Both the position numbers and the translations under genes were made by a program. 6,940 nt of DNA from Nanobdellota archaeon (GTDB lineage Archaea; Nanobdellota; Nanobdellia; Woesearchaeales; B3-WOES): NCBI GenBank assembly GCA_023131705.1, contig JAGLZG010000216.1:1-6940 (forward strand), in the 5' to 3' direction. Below are positions 6,935 to 6,940 of the stretch, in pieces (positions within the stretch are counted from its first letter, which is position 1; the number at the start of each line of letters is the position of its first letter). The notes under the pieces are model-generated. The model worked only from the letters and a program-made list of their open reading frames with translations, did no database searches and was not told where the DNA came from.

Positions 6935-6940
6935 CTTTTA

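Overview
The window is AT-rich and coding almost end to end on the minus strand. It reads as a compact operon for secreted and surface proteins, in the order 6934 -> 2381, 2391 -> 1495, 1481 -> beyond base 1. The first two genes overlap by 11 bases and the next two are 13 bases apart, so co-transcription is very likely. No gene is supported on the plus strand, and no stretch over 300 bases lacks a gene. The promoter would lie beyond base 6940 and the operon's 3' end beyond base 1, so neither is visible.

The content suggests an uncultivated-type archaeon, plausibly of the DPANN group (Woesearchaeota/Pacearchaeota-like). The signs are a GGTGA ribosome binding site, frequent ATA (Ile) and AGA/AGG (Arg) codons, very Asn/Ser/Thr-rich exported proteins full of N-glycosylation sequons, PKD and Ig-like domains introduced by 'DNTPP', a NosD-type beta-helix, and a CxPEWSCGEW six-cysteine module. 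This placement is inference; no phylogenetic marker gene is present.

Gene 1 encodes a 1517-residue exported protein. It has two classes of propeller-like repeat, a beta-sandwich, FN3/Ig/PKD-type domains and a C-terminal dockerin (two F-hand calcium loops). Gene 2 encodes a 298-residue protein with a signal peptide, one cohesin domain, a Ser/Gly linker, a six-cysteine module and a C-terminal membrane anchor. Gene 3, cut by the window edge, encodes an exported NosD-like right-handed beta-helix followed by Ig-like domains.

The simplest model is a non-cellulosomal cohesin-dockerin surface display system. Gene 2 plants a single cohesin on the outside of the membrane, and gene 1 docks onto it through its dockerin, presenting a large glycosylated propeller assembly. 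Gene 3 may be a further surface partner. A second notable point is that gene 1 appears to be built as nested domains: a 14-repeat propeller block sits inside a beta-sandwich, which itself sits inside one blade of a different seven-blade propeller. The ligand or function of the display head cannot be told from the sequence.
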